Origin: Syngnathus acus | Taxonomy: Eukaryota; Chordata; Actinopteri; Syngnathiformes; Syngnathidae | Direction: 5' to 3' | Assembly: GCF_901709675.1 (NCBI RefSeq) | Contig: NC_051091.1 | Coordinates: 5,490,967-5,554,966 of the forward strand | DNA: 64,000 nt | In this document: one piece after another, positions 28,601-39,560 of the stretch | Position numbering within the stretch: the stretch's first letter is position 1 | How the letters are laid out: every line of letters begins with the position of its first letter | The notes under the pieces: model-generated | What the model was told of the DNA's origin: nothing | Database searches by the model: none | Seen by the model: the letters and a program-made list of their open reading frames with translations, nothing else | Position numbers and translations under genes: made by a program

Positions 28601-31600
28601 CGTATGTAAATAAATGTCGGGCCAAAGCGAGTAGACTCGTCATGTTTTATCAAATGAAGCCGTGAAACCTCCGGATTCAAAAAATTGTCACCGAGACTTT
28701 CCATGAAGTAACTTTTGCAACACTTCACCAAATCCCATCTCCGTTCTGTTGTGCGTTTGTGTGTGCTCAGGCCCCGGCAGAGTGCATCAGTGTGCTCTGA
28801 GCTGCAGGCCAAGGTGCTCCAGTGTTACAGAGAAAATCCTCAACAAACCCTGCACTGCTCCACTCTGGCCAAACAGTACATGACCTGCATCCAGCAAGCC
28901 AGGAAGGTAGGCGAGAGACGGCTGACTGTGTGGGCGGAGCAAAACTTAACCCAACTAAGTCTTCAGTTTCAGTTTTCAGTCGATGTCTCATTGCAATGGA
29001 TATCATAATAATATCCAATCTGAGAGCAAAATGTTGATCGGAAAACCTCCAAGATGCTTGACTGTTCTAAAAAAACATCGCCATACTATTAGCCGTAAAT
29101 CAAAACAATATAAGACTTGCTAAAGACGAGAGGAGAGCAGTCAGATCGGAGGCAGAACCGTGCCACTGATGTCGGAACAAGAAGATAAAATCATTTTAAT
29201 ATTTGCCGACAATCCGGTGATGGCCCAAGTGTCTTTATCTTAAGAGGAATTACTCATTTGACACTTTCTAAATCTCCAGCCGCCTATTGTGTCTCCACTT
29301 TTTGGATAGAAAGATTACACCCTTATTAGTCCATTGAAATCAATTTTGTCCATTCAAACCTTGAGAGATGCATTCGGCTCCCTCTTGACACTTTCAATAT
29401 TAGTCTTCGTAGCCACAGCTTATCTCCAAAGTGCTTATTTTTAACCGATTTTTCCATCAAACAAACAATAGCGATGACAAAACCCAACGATATGGAGGAG
29501 ATAAAAGGAAGAAAGCAAGTTGGGGGATTTGGCTCTTTAAGTAGTCCACAAAATCACTGCAAGCACAATAAAAGCATTCTGTCTTTTCAAAGTGCTTCAA
29601 AGATTCCTTTTGCCACTCGAGTGGTGTTCTTTGTGATAAAGAAAGCTATGTATGTTTATAAATGCAGCTATTTTGGGGGGAGTGGGGTTTATTCAGATTG
29701 ACATTTGATAAAGGGAAGCACTCAAACTATTTTTCCACCAAGCAATACAATTCTTTTGAATTTACAGCGTGCATCATTGAGCATTTTTTTGCTATATGCT
29801 AGTCAATTAAAGTGGTGATACGTTTAAATCCGTCATGGTATTTCTATTATTAATTATTATATCCACATGACTTTAAAATTTCAAAGGACTTGAAGGTGAG
29901 AATTCATTCTCGCCAACTTTTCAACCTTTCTTCTCTATGAGGATAATCTTTAAGATGATATCGCTGTTTTCATGACTGACTCACGCTAATCTTTTGAACA
30001 GTTGGATTTTCAAGTTGACCTTTAGAATTCTGAAGAGTGCTCTATCCTAGGCTCAAACTTAAAAGGGCGCCGAAATATTGGTCCATTCAAGATACAGTGG
30101 CAAGAATGTAAAGATGTTCACTATTTGAAGGTTTTGTTCAATTTCAACCTTGCGATAGGATGACTCGGTCTCTCTTTCCTTCATGTCCATTCCGCATGCC
30201 GTCGAATATTCCCGCTGCTGTCACTGTAGATCTTTTTTTTTTCCTCCCACTTGCCATCCTCCGCACATCCATCTAGCCTGATTAAGACCACTTCCACTGG
30301 CCGTCAATTCACACGTTGTCACTTGCGCTGGCGGCCATCATGCTTTCGCAAGGTTTGCTTAACATGACACGGGCTCTTATTAACATAAATGACACATTGC
30401 CATTAACTATTAAGAAGTTTGTTCTAAATATTTTATTCATCAAACTTATTGAAACTAATAATTCCCTTTATGATTCTCTTTCCACAACTCCAACGGTAAG
30501 GTTATTATTACCTCGGATGAAATCCAGTGTTTTTTTAATCCTGTGACACTAAATAGACAGACTTTGAGAGAAAATGCTTTTTTAAAAGATTATATAATAT
30601 ACAGTATATGTATACGATAATTTTTTTTCCCTCAGCTGTAATTTGAATGTTAAGTCGACATGGAAGCTTATTGCTTTTGCTTAAGCCTCCTGACAGGTTA
30701 AAAGCACTGTTCTTGTGTGTGTGTGTATATACTTTGAAGGATTTGCTAAAGCAGCCAGGTTCTTCTTTGCTACTTCACTCTTTGTTCTGAAAAGGAAAAT
30801 TAAATTATGTCATGAAATAATTATTAGGTGAGTCTGAAAGTGAGAGGTTTCTTAGTGATGTTTTTTGTGTGAAGAACTGAGAGCAACGATTTAATTAGGA
30901 TGTTCGTATTGATCAGTCGAAAATGATAAAACACTTTGAACTTTGACGAATGACGAGCGGTAATGAACGTCTTGTCGCCGATTCATCTTACAAGTCTCGT
31001 TTTCACACGTGGATAAAATGAACTTCACCGCAAATGTCATTCAGACATTCTGTATTTTTTCCCAAATGTTGGTTTGACACAGTCTCTATCCCTAATATAT
31101 TATGGATCTCTTATTTTCTGTCAGTTACTCTACATTTGTCAAAAAATCTGCCAGCACAACTGACATGCGCGCACACACACATAGACACACACACACACAC
31201 ACATATTCAGGCCTTAGACCTGGCCTCCGCTATCATCCCCATCCATGCCTCCCCGGTCGGTCCCAGGTGGAATCATTGTCATGCATATGGGACCTTCGGT
31301 CTGTGTGTGGTGCGCTTAATGATGCAGGGTGAATGTCAGCTCACTCTAGACTTAGTTATCAGTTCGGTGTGAGCCTTTTAACTCCTGCACACCACATCTA
31401 CATATTTTCATACTCACTGGGAAGAGTGTGATGTATATGTTTTTGTGTGCTTGGGTGTCTGACAGCAGTGAAAATGTGGCCACCAATTGTGTCACTTAAC
31501 GTACCACAAGTTTTATTTAGTTCATTACAGCTCATTCACAAAAAAAAAAAAAAATCAGCATCGTTCATATACATTTAAATATTAAAGTTAATTTCCCATC

Positions 31601-34600
31601 CAAGTTATGTTTCTGGAAAGTCTTGCTATACGACCATAAGTTTAAAAGCTTTTCCTGTCCTCGTCTATTCTTTCAACATCTAACAAAAGCCGCCATTGTC
31701 AAAGTCACACTGAAGAACAAATGTTTCTCCGACCACCACTTACTGCAAGTGTCATCACCCTCCTCCACAACACTTAACAATGGTCCACCGCCGACCATTT
31801 GTGGGATGCAAATGCTATCGCTGTGCCTTTTTTAAAATCATCCGCAGGGGCCCACAGCATCTGAGAGACACTTGCCTTTTTATTCCAAACACTTAACCCA
31901 CTTAAACCCATCCGTCTCCTGGAGAAAGCATTTGTCCATCCTGGTGTGCGAGTGAGCGCTGGCCTCAGAGATGCTCGATTAAATGCCACTCGGGTTTTAC
32001 AATTATTACAGAATATACAAGCGAGTGACTTTCTGCTTGAATACACGATGATGACCAATCAAAAGGCGACATATATATATATATATACTGTACATCGATT
32101 AGAGACTACTAAATATATTTCAGCGTCATGTTTACTTTACATTCGTAAAAAAACGGACCAGTTTTCAGATCAAACAGTTGAGTGTTGCCGCCATATTTAG
32201 AGGAACAATGTAGTGCCTTTTTTAACATCGGGTGCTAGAATAGAAAGCAAATGTATTTGGGAAAAAAAAAGTTTGACCGCATCATGGCAAGCTGTCTTTT
32301 CCGCGATTAGCTTATGTGCACTCTGTCAAGAAAGAAGCCGTCGTTTGCAAGAAATGGCCTTTTTGTGAAGCCACACAAGCATGAAACCAAGATTTAAGTG
32401 TGCGAGCCAGACTCAATAACGCAACTCAGAATGTGTTATGCACAGAATATTTTTGATTCCAATGTTTCCATTGTCAGTCAAATGGAAAACTAAGGAAGAA
32501 AGAAAAAAACCTTAAATCATTTTGCGTATCAAAAGTTTGAGACTGTGTCTTTCTTCATATCGATCTTGTACGGTCATTGAACGTTTCGAGCGCCACAGGA
32601 TATTATTATATTGAATCTGTTTCTGCATAAACCTTAACATTAAATCTTAATGCTTGCAATTCATACTACACCATTCTCATTTGATTTTTTTTAAGTTTTA
32701 ATCTAACAGATTATTCAGGTTCGGTCACATTGCTCGGTATTTGACAAGCTTCAGATGCACTGCTTAGAGTTCTATATGGTCTAGTTTAATTGGTTAAAAA
32801 AAAATATATAAATATATATATTTCATCATTGTAATAGAGTACCTTATAAATGATTTCTGCTCGTAGTAAATCACTACCAACTACCAAACATGACATGACA
32901 AACAGTTTTTCCTTATTCATTGAATTTCCTGTAACATTACTGCGCTTGGTGACACACTTGAAAGTAGCAAATTGACATAGGCAAGCATGTGTGAATATCA
33001 ATATTTGTGTCTCTATCTCTCTGTATTCCATCCCACCTCTCTGTCATCCATCATCACCAAGGCGACCATCCCGCGAAGCCACAGACCACATCAAGATGAG
33101 CTGTTTTCTCCTGCAAACGCACACACGCACACACACATACACACTCATCCTCCACAACATTGGCTATATCTTCGAGCCAGCTAAACCTCTCGCCTTTGCC
33201 TCCGCTCTCCACTTCCATGTATCGCGTGATCAATTTCCCCCTGCCACATTTCAGCTGCCATGTCCTTTTCTTCATTTCATGCCAGACACGCTTTATTGGA
33301 GAGTTGTGACTCAGCGAGGCGAGTTGTTCATTTACACATACCGGCAGATCGAATTAGTGATTAGCGATATTCGCTATCATTAACATAGTCGTTGCCCAAG
33401 CAGGCCTCAAATTTGACTTTTATTTGTGTGGGGGGGGGGGGGGGGGTGAAAATCTATGTAATTAGCTCTGGCAAATAAGCACTTACAACAGTGATGATGT
33501 CATTAAAGGGGAAAATATTGGCTAAATAGCATTAAACCATTGCTCATTTCCTACAGTCATAACTTTTGTTACTTGAGGTACCATGTATTGAATATTAGCA
33601 TATTCATTGTAAATTTCACAGCAACATAAAATGAATAGATCAGTCTAATTCTGACAGCAATGTGGAATAGTAGTTGTATGCCTCATAGTCTCCCATTACT
33701 GGAAGTTCTGTGCCGTTTGTGTTTTCCCTGTCTTTTTCTGGTTTCTTAAAATGCTACTAAGCTTCATCAAACATTCTAATGGCTCCCGTTGGTGTGAGGG
33801 TTTCTTTGTCTATATGTGTTCTGGAATTTGATTGGCGATAACTCCTGTGTGTACCCTTCCTCTGGCTGCTGTCAGTTTCAGGGGTGAAAAAAAAAACAGT
33901 GGCCACATGTTTTTTTTATTAATCAACTAAAAAAGTTTTTCTATTTAATCGTCAACTTCTGCATCTCATTACATTATGAGACTTCACCCAAGTTTTGTAC
34001 TTTGGCAGCATCAAGTCCCATTGGGTTAGTAACTTTAAATACATCCGTCTCTGGTGCGGCTTTGACAGCAAATAATGTATGTGCGTGCCAAGCAAGCTAT
34101 TTGAATGAACAGAGGGCCAAAGTGCTCAAGTCGGCCAGTAAAACATGTCTGTCTAACAAACATCCAAGATGATTGAAGAGCTGTGCACGTAAAGGCTAAC
34201 GAATCGACTCGCTAGATGGCCTAACAGTAACCTTGTGTGTGTTTTGTTTGGGGAAAAAAACAAAAAAACAACAACCGTAGCTCGCCGATAGTGTCTGATT
34301 GACAGTGTTTGCCTGGCAACTGTCTCTTGGCCTCCCAAGAGAAAGGCAAGCTGAGTGCTGTTTGCACTGAGCAGAGAAGACAGTTATTGATTTTCTACTT
34401 GTCTATTATTTTTCTTTTTCGCAGAGAAAGGGCCAGGCGAGTGAGTCTTTTTCATTTTTTATTTTTTTCATCACAAGCATCAATGTCATTCTCTTTATCT
34501 GTTTCCAAAAGTGTGTTCAGGTGTGGTTGCGCTTTGCCGTCCGTCTCTGTTGCTTATTAGTCGGTGACTGCGGAAGTGTGAACGCGGCCCGCACGTGTAT

Positions 34601-36634
34601 CCTCCGGCTTTGACACCGCTGCCGTTTGAATTAGATTTCCAGTCATCCAACGCAACAATTCTCCGACACCTCACACTGCTCACTAATTGGATGGAAACTA
34701 GCAGGGGGAGAAGAAATGCCTCTTTGCTGTGTGTCTTTTGTGTGTTTCTTCTGTTTACATCTAACATCAACAAACTTTTTCATCTCACAGGGTGATATCA
34801 AAGTGAAATTGTTTGTTCAACTTTTTAGTTTAATCTCAAAGACATTTCAAAGTGAAGATATTCACCTGGAATTATTTACGATCCGTTTATGTTCGCTATG
34901 CGTGGTGTTGTCTTCCATCGTAACAACGCAACCTTTCCTAGACCCAACCGCTCACTGTTATGCAACAGTGGGCCTTTATTCAATTCAGTGCTTGGCCAAA
35001 TTTCTAAACAGAAACTTCGTGTTAAAAAAAACAGCAAAAAATCTAAAAGAAAACTTCGTGTAAAAAAGAAAAATGACCATTTGCACATCATGTATAAAAT
35101 GAATATAAAGTCGAATGATTGTGACCTTTTAAAACTAAACTTTTTTTTTTCTCCAATGATAGACTTATTACAGTTTTACTCAAGTGTGTTAGTGTGTGTA
35201 CATAGCAGAGCAGTGTAATCGTAAATCTAGGGCACACCTTGAGCTAGAATACTTGGCTGCCCTCCCTGCCTGAGGTGTCGAGCATAAAAAGCTTCCCTGT
35301 CATTAAATTATCCGAGTGTGGATGGCAATAAGCCAAACGTGGTCTAGAGGAATCATATCGAGCTGTGCGTAGTGTGGGAGGTGCTTGGGGTCACTTTAAA
35401 ATTCTGGAAAGACTTCATACACTATGCATGAGGCATAAAGTCCCGTCAAATTGTCGAATATTCGGGTGACAACGGCGGCAACTCCAATAGAACGCCGTCT
35501 TTGCTAGCACGTTCGCAAACAAACACAGTTCCCCGTTTGTTTCCGAACGTGAGCGGAACAGTAAAGCTAAGTCCCCTTGTCACAATTTCCTCTCATCTCC
35601 AATTCAGCGACACAGGCCGCGATGCCCTCGGATGTGCTTGGCGAGTAAGCAACTAACCTGGCCGTCGGCGTATCTGCTTGCCAGAAGAGCATCGAGGTAG
35701 TTTGCATGCCAACTTGCTTCCCCGGCAGCCACAAGCTAACGCTTCACTAACCTTGTCACCCTGCGTCTCCTTCCGCGATTGTGTGTTTGAATGCGTATTG
35801 ACACAGGCAGTGTCTAGTCGTACCCCGTGGGGACTGGCTCTGAACAGCTCCTTCTCTGCACCAACTAGCACAATTCTTATTAATGCTTCGATTTCTTTTT
35901 CCGGCTAGAGTCGAGCGTCAAAGGTTGAACATAAGCCGTTTGGGAACATTTTGTGCCATAGCAAATAATGACATCATTCCTTTTCTGCCGCCGTCATAAA
36001 AATGTTATTAAATCCAGGAAGTCGAGCACTGTAAAATGTAGAACACAGAACACTGTTATATTGTAATTGAATGAAAATATAGCAGTGTGTGGCCTTTGTG
36101 GCTAAAGTTATATCGCTGCAATGGTTCAAACAATAGTTCATACCCCTTTTCACACTGCACTTGTTAGCTCATCTGTATTCCCAATGAGGACAAGGTGCTA
36201 TAGAAATTGGATGAACAACCATGTCATGTTTTTCAAGGCATTATTTCTTGGAATATATTATATATGTATGATATAACATTATTTACTGTACAAAGAGCAG
36301 ATTAAAATGAAATTGCACTTGGCGGCTGGATATTTTTAGACTCATTCTACACTAGTTGCCACGTTCGGTCTTCTTCATGAGTAGGCCGTCACATCGGTGT
36401 GTAGCCATGGACGAAGCGTTCAAATAAACAAGTGAAGATTGCCAGAAGCTCTTAGGCTTTATGGTCGATTTGGTAACAGCTAAAAAGTTGTCTTTTTTCG
36501 TATGTTGGATCCAGCCTGTTTTAGGACTTAATTTGCACAACCGCTTTTAGTCATGTACAGTTTTTAAACAAGCCACTCCGTTGTTGTGTTCCACCATCTC
36601 TGTCTTGCAGAGCTCACTGACCAATCACGGATGA
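11515..36634 (+). CDS. chchd6: CHCHD6 / MIC25, MICOS complex subunit
   Basis: This peripheral inner-membrane protein of the mitochondrial intermembrane space belongs to the MICOS complex, which shapes cristae junctions with MIC60 and MIC19. The coding exons are 11515-11598, 12175-12259, 12380-12434, 12503-12659, 18995-19078, 23300-23370, 28771-28906 and 36611-36634, giving 231 residues. MGG at the start supplies an N-myristoylation glycine. The VSFGxDEEE motif near residues 11-19 is typical of CHCHD6. A charged coiled coil (DUF737 type) covers about 60-175. The CHCH domain has two CX9C motifs, C187/C197 and C208/C218. There is no cleavable presequence, as expected for Mia40-dependent import. 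The CHCH part resembles the paralogue CHCHD3/MIC19, but the N-terminus, the KN-x-E-x-Y linker before PR, and the position next to tpra1 favour CHCHD6. Confidence 0.93.
11599..12174 (+). other. chchd6: chchd6 intron 1
   Basis: A 576-bp intron. I see no repeat, RNA gene or coding signal in it; a C-rich patch around 11680-11710 is the only compositional change. Confidence 0.8.
12175..12259 (+). CDS. chchd6: chchd6 coding exon 2
   Basis: Encodes LSEDVLSRMK and a Ser/Thr/Lys-rich linker (residues 29-56 plus one base). The LSExVxxRMK block is conserved across CHCHD3/6. The donor is A|GTATGT. Confidence 0.9.
12380..12434 (+). CDS. chchd6: chchd6 coding exon 3
   Basis: A 55-nt exon encoding SKSPGPTATELQKEIRR with split codons at both ends. 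The acceptor is TTTCCAG and the donor AA|GTAAGT. It lies in the least conserved part of the family, but its phases fit both neighbours. Confidence 0.85.
12503..12659 (+). CDS. chchd6: chchd6 coding exon 4, coiled coil
   Basis: A 157-nt exon encoding the first half of the charged coiled coil (residues 75-127), ending EEHEKAKLL. The donor is CTG|GTGAGT, and the following intron expands to 6.3 kb. Confidence 0.92.
12907..12926 (-). promoter_or_regulatory. CTCF-like motif
   Basis: Read on the - strand the core is ACAGCAGAGGGCGGTG, a close match to the CTCF consensus CCASYAGRKGGCRS. Binding is not shown by sequence alone. Confidence 0.5.
14549..14571 (+). promoter_or_regulatory. CTCF-like motif
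   Basis: The core CCACTAGATGGCGTTA on the + strand fits the CTCF consensus with one weak 3' position. It closely resembles the motif at 46647-46668. Confidence 0.5.
17535..17572 (+). repeat. GGGCCGC-type interspersed repeat fragment
   Basis: GGGCCGCACGTGGCCCACGG and the following GCCGCTAATTGGAG resemble the conserved segment of a common fish DNA-transposon-derived repeat (GGGCCGCACGTGGCCCGCGG type). Only a short fragment is recognisable. Confidence 0.4.
17737..17831 (+). repeat. CT-rich low-complexity tract
   Basis: About 95 bp of CTCT/CTCGCT polypyrimidine, ending in an uninterrupted (CT)n. It lies in chchd6 intron 4 and encodes nothing. Confidence 0.9.
18882..18935 (+). repeat. Degraded tRNA-like SINE head
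   Basis: GGCTCGGGTGGTAGAGTGAT resembles the A-box half of tRNA-derived fish SINEs and is followed by CTTCCAACCTGAAG. The B-box (GGTTCGAATCC) is missing or decayed, so it is a relic and not a tRNA gene. It ends about 60 bp before exon 5 of chchd6. Confidence 0.45.
18995..19078 (+). CDS. chchd6: chchd6 coding exon 5, coiled coil
   Basis: Encodes residues 128-155, beginning ARQLERKEQELA and including the family-typical FYxEQLExxE block. The acceptor is TTTTTCACAG and the donor AAA|GTAAGT. Both introns flanking this small exon exceed 4 kb. Confidence 0.92.
19117..19167 (+). repeat. Retroposon-tail fragment
   Basis: CTTGAGTGACCTGAAAGGCG and the following AAATAAAATGTATTATTATTA match the 3' end of a common teleost retroposon (GAAAAGCGCTATATAAATAAAATG type) with its ATT-repeat tail. 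It starts about 40 bp after exon 5 of chchd6. Confidence 0.5.
22652..22681 (+). repeat. Poly-T tract, 30 bases
   Basis: An uninterrupted run of 30 T in chchd6 intron 5. It may be the tail of a - strand retroposed copy, but no body is recognisable upstream or downstream. Confidence 0.9.
23300..23370 (+). CDS. chchd6: chchd6 coding exon 6
   Basis: Encodes NLETYQQTAEQYNW and the following residues to 178, the end of the coiled coil. The pattern matches CHCHD6 (N-x-E-x-Y then EQ). It ends on a split AG|G codon that joins exon 7 in frame. Confidence 0.92.
24621..24640 (-). promoter_or_regulatory. CTCF-like motif
   Basis: Read on the - strand the core is CCAATAGAGGGCGTTC. It matches at the GAGGGCG centre and is weaker upstream. 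Confidence 0.4.
25823..25841 (+). repeat. Short (TA)n tract
   Basis: A dinucleotide tract of about nine TA units in chchd6 intron 6, preceded by CA-rich sequence. Confidence 0.85.
27764..27953 (+). mobile_element. MITE-like non-autonomous DNA element
   Basis: The ends form degenerate terminal inverted repeats: ACTGTAATTTGTATAAGATG (27764-27783) against the reverse complement of 27926-27953, which reads ACCATAATTTCTGGAGTATA. The two align with one 5-base gap. Between them are TATAGTCCGGTGTGCC, a poly-T and GGTGCGGTTTATACTCC. This is the hallmark arrangement of a widespread fish element ending in TATAGTCCG-type sequence. No transposase is encoded. Confidence 0.6.
28771..28906 (+). CDS. chchd6: chchd6 coding exon 7, twin CX9C domain
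   Basis: Encodes residues 179-224 with the full CHCH fold: cysteines at 187, 197, 208 and 218 form two CX9C helices joined by a 10-residue turn. All four cysteines needed for the two disulfides are in one exon. Reading through the donor would extend the frame 34 codons to a TAA at 29006-29008. Confidence 0.95.
31170..31203 (+). repeat. (CA)n microsatellite
   Basis: An interrupted CA tract within chchd6 intron 7. Confidence 0.9.
33430..33446 (+). repeat. Poly-G tract
   Basis: A run of 17 G following TTTGTGT, in chchd6 intron 7. Confidence 0.9.
36174..36215 (+). repeat. SINE-like tail fragment
   Basis: AATGAGGACAAGGTGCTATA followed by GAAATTGGATGAA is a diverged copy of the family also seen at 4127, 50986 and 60001. 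It is oriented the same way. Confidence 0.5.
36611..36634 (+). CDS. chchd6: chchd6 final coding exon
   Basis: A 24-nt coding segment (SSLTNHG, stop) lies 7.7 kb beyond exon 7. Its acceptor, CTCTGTCTTGCAG, is excellent, the phase fits, and an AATAAA follows at 36905. The short variable C-terminus after the CHCH domain is normal for the family, so recognition rests on splice signals rather than homology. Confidence 0.7.
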   Translation, partial: SSLTNHG

Positions 36635-36904
36635 GAAGCCCCAAGCAAGAAAGCATGAAGAGCAGAAGTGAAGAAGAGAGAGCATGTCAAATCCATCCAA
36701 TTCTTGCCTCCCTCTGTGCTTTCTGTTAGACATCCATTCATTTATTTATTTAGCTGCCACCGCTGAAGAGCCTCACTCTCGTCTTCTCCACTCGCCATCC
36801 TTCAGTTATTTTTTTTTAAGCGTATTATCTTGATTTGCCCCTCTGGAGTGTACGATGCCTTGATTTATTGTCAAGTTGCACAGGCACACCCTTGCCTTCT
36901 CAGA

Positions 36905-36910
36905 AATAAA
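36905..36910 (+). terminator. chchd6: chchd6 polyadenylation signal AATAAA
   Basis: A canonical hexamer lies 271 bp after the proposed stop, in AGAAATAAATCC, with GT-rich sequence (CCGGTGGTGATG, then TTGTGTGTC) within about 50 bp downstream. It supports the location of the last exon. Confidence 0.65.
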
Positions 36911-37297
36911 TCCCGGTGATCCGGTGGTGATGAGACTACAAGTTGTGTGTCTTTGCATTACGTGTGAATGTGTGCGATGGCTGTCTCATCGCAGTATGCT
37001 AATAATGACTGGAAATGGGCTCGCGTGCAGCCCTCTTACAAGGCCTACAGGCTTGATTGTGTGCCGTGCTTGTGATTTCATTAAGAGAGAGAAGCAAAGG
37101 AAATGAGGTATAAATGAAGTGGAGGACAGATGAATAGTGAAGTGAGCGTGTATTAATGTGTTTGTGAGTCCGCGTATGCGTGTGTATGTGTGTCGTTCCG
37201 CCATATTAAACCTCTGCATAGACGTGGTCATGAGAAGGTGCATGTGCGGATGCACACCAGGAAAACAGCGGACAGGCCATGTATTGTCCCTGCTGCT

Positions 37298-37311
37298 GTT
37301 ACCATGGTGAC
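37298..37311 (+). promoter_or_regulatory. RFX X-box motif
   Basis: GTTACCATGGTGAC fits the RFX consensus RYYNYYNNRRNRAC with both strong half-sites. It lies about 390 bp beyond the chchd6 poly(A) signal. Confidence 0.45.
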
Positions 37312-38704
37312 TGTTGGTTTGCGCTAGCAGCAAGGTCTGAAGCAAGCCTCCAGATAACCCCCGAGGTCAGCGCACAGAGGTACGACAAACAGCACCACGG
37401 ATACGCAGGCGCGCACTTAACCCTTTCACCCTGTGTGTGAACGAATGTGCGTTTGTTCGACTTTGTTAATGAGATGTATTTCTATTGACAGCAATGGAGG
37501 AGAACGAGGCTCTCCTGTGTTTACTTGGCTTAAAGCCTAGGGACCACCACGGTGGTGGACACATTGTAAGCTAATGCCGTATGCTAACACATATAGATAT
37601 AACCTCTGCTCATTTTTGTCATTCTTCCACCCACTAGGTATCAATTCCGCATGTTTGGATCCAGGCTGATCTGATATTTCAGGGTTCTCAAGCTCTTGGG
37701 CTTTGGGACCCTTTATAAAAAGAAATGTTGACCTACCATGTGCACCCCTAAATACCACAGGTATCATTTATTCATTCTGCCAAGTTGGAACATTCTAGAA
37801 AATGTCTGTCTGAAAAATCACAAGACTATTTTTCGGGTACTTTGTACTGCATCACACCAAACAGTCCCACCTGTCACGCCCATAATAAGTTGCATTAGTG
37901 TGTAGCTCTTAATGGACGTGGTGAGAAGTAATTTGACCTCACAATCGATAGATCAGACGTATTGATCCCAGTTTTTCTTATCAATACATCAAATGCTACA
38001 CAAAAGCACAATTGGTCCACCAGTGGTCCAATGATGTCATGATAATGATGATGATGGATTCAGGCATGCGTACATCTTGTGTGTGGGTGTGAGTCTGAGA
38101 CTCAAGTCAATACCTCCTCTTCTTCCAAACGCCACCAAGGATTAGTCTGCTCTGACCCAATAGCCATGACGCCCATATTGCCTATATTGAAGCCCGCACT
38201 GTATTTGAGTTTTCTGCCTGAGACTCATATCTCATCTCTCTCCTTGACATTTCTTTACAAATACCAGCCTCTATTCACGCTGTTATTGCCTTCTCCTACT
38301 CAGCCACCCTCCGATTAAACAAGCTTCGAAGAGCCCAGCCACTGCTGTGATGCCATTTGGTTTTTATTAGAAACACGTGGACTTTAATTAAGTTGACTGA
38401 TTTAGAGAAATAAGAGGGATATTCAGCAATATATATTCAATAGAGGAGCACAATGGGAAAAAATAGAACGGAGGACCGGCTCTTAGTGAATGTGGAAGGG
38501 GTGTGAAATTAGGCTTGGTGTTTGCTTTTTCAGGGAAACTTAGTTTTATTCCATTCAGTCAATTAGAATCTCGTCATGCACATCACATGCTTGTCATCTT
38601 ATGCCTCTCCCTTCTAAGACTTTTAAAGAGATTTTGTTGTCTGTGCCTGCTTCATTCTCAACCATGTACTTTTTCCTCTGCGCCGTGAAAGACTTGGGAC
38701 TGTG

Positions 38705-38718
38705 GTTGCCGTGGTAAC
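38705..38718 (+). promoter_or_regulatory. RFX X-box motif
   Basis: GTTGCCGTGGTAAC is a full palindromic-type X-box, 1.4 kb from the one at 37298. It lies in a stretch without repeats (about 38600-38900). Confidence 0.5.
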
Positions 38719-39449
38719 CGGCACCGCTTTGATTGGAGGAATCAACTGCGTAGTGGAGCTCGGAAGGCATGCTTCTCTATGCGGCTGTATTGATTTCCAG
38801 TCTGGAACCGTTTGCGGGGCCCAATTGACAGCAATAGGTAACGTAATTGTCGGAGAAGTGAGGGAGGGAAGTCCAAGATTATTTTTTTTACACTTAAGTG
38901 CAGCCATCTGACAGGTAATTGTTTGAGTCGAGGCGTGAGTTTTAACCTTTCCGTCTTGTCGTTTAATGTTCTATATGCTTCACCCGCTCGCCTCCGCACT
39001 CCTTTAAGTGTCTGCTCTCCCAATCAGCTGAGGAGGTGTCAAACAGCAAGAGGTGATGTCAGACTTTGACAAACCGCTGCCCTTTCAAACACTTAATGGG
39101 GATCAATTCACGTGAAGTAAGACACATGCAGTCACATAAAAGTTCGGAGACGTTTCCACACATCAGTCTGCTCCTTCTTTGACTTAATCCACGCCTCCAT
39201 TTCTCTCTCCTTCACCCCCACCCATTTTCTTCCCTCCTTCTCGCTCGAGTCAACTTGGCTTTGTGGAAGTGAGATTTTGCCTGTGATCCTAATTGAAATG
39301 TGTGACTCCATTAATGACTGTCACCATTCACTTGCACACATTTCCAGGGAGCGCCCTTGCTAATTGAATCGGCTTTTATTAAACACGCTAAGGCAGTTCT
39401 GTGATTGCTTTGCCTGTTCTCCCCAAACTTCCTCCCACATTCCAATAGC

Positions 39450-39560
39450 ATAGTTATCGACAATTAACAGTGGTATCTAAACGATTCATCGATTGTCAAA
39501 AATAATGCGGCTAATTTGATTGTCGGTCAGTTGTCGATTAATCCATGCACCTCGACTTAA
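39450..39560 (+). repeat. TCGATTA-type interspersed repeat fragment
   Basis: TAGTTATCGACAATTAAC, then CGATTCATCGATTG and GTTGTCGATTAATCCATGCA, recall a common teleost repeat made of repeated TCGATTAATCGATT words. The copy is degraded, with no clear ends. Confidence 0.45.

Larger units (their letters stand above)
23371..28770 (+). other. chchd6: chchd6 intron 6 (5.4 kb)
   Basis: This non-coding intron carries a - strand CTCF-like motif (24621-24640), a short (TA)n at 25823-25841 and a MITE-like element (27764-27953). The stretch at 26500-27700 is free of obvious repeats and is a candidate for conserved non-coding sequence. Confidence 0.8.
28907..36610 (+). other. chchd6: chchd6 intron 7 (7.7 kb)
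   Basis: The largest intron, between the CHCH exon and the last exon. It holds (CA)n near 31170-31203, poly-G at 33430-33446, an imperfect direct repeat near 35009-35075 and an AAAATGGATG-type repeat tail at 36174-36215. No exon or RNA gene is seen. Confidence 0.8.

Noticed and set aside
32991-33383. 130-codon frame in chchd6 intron 7
   Set aside because: It runs through CA-repeat and low-complexity sequence, encodes a Thr/His-rich run, and shows no homology or splice logic.
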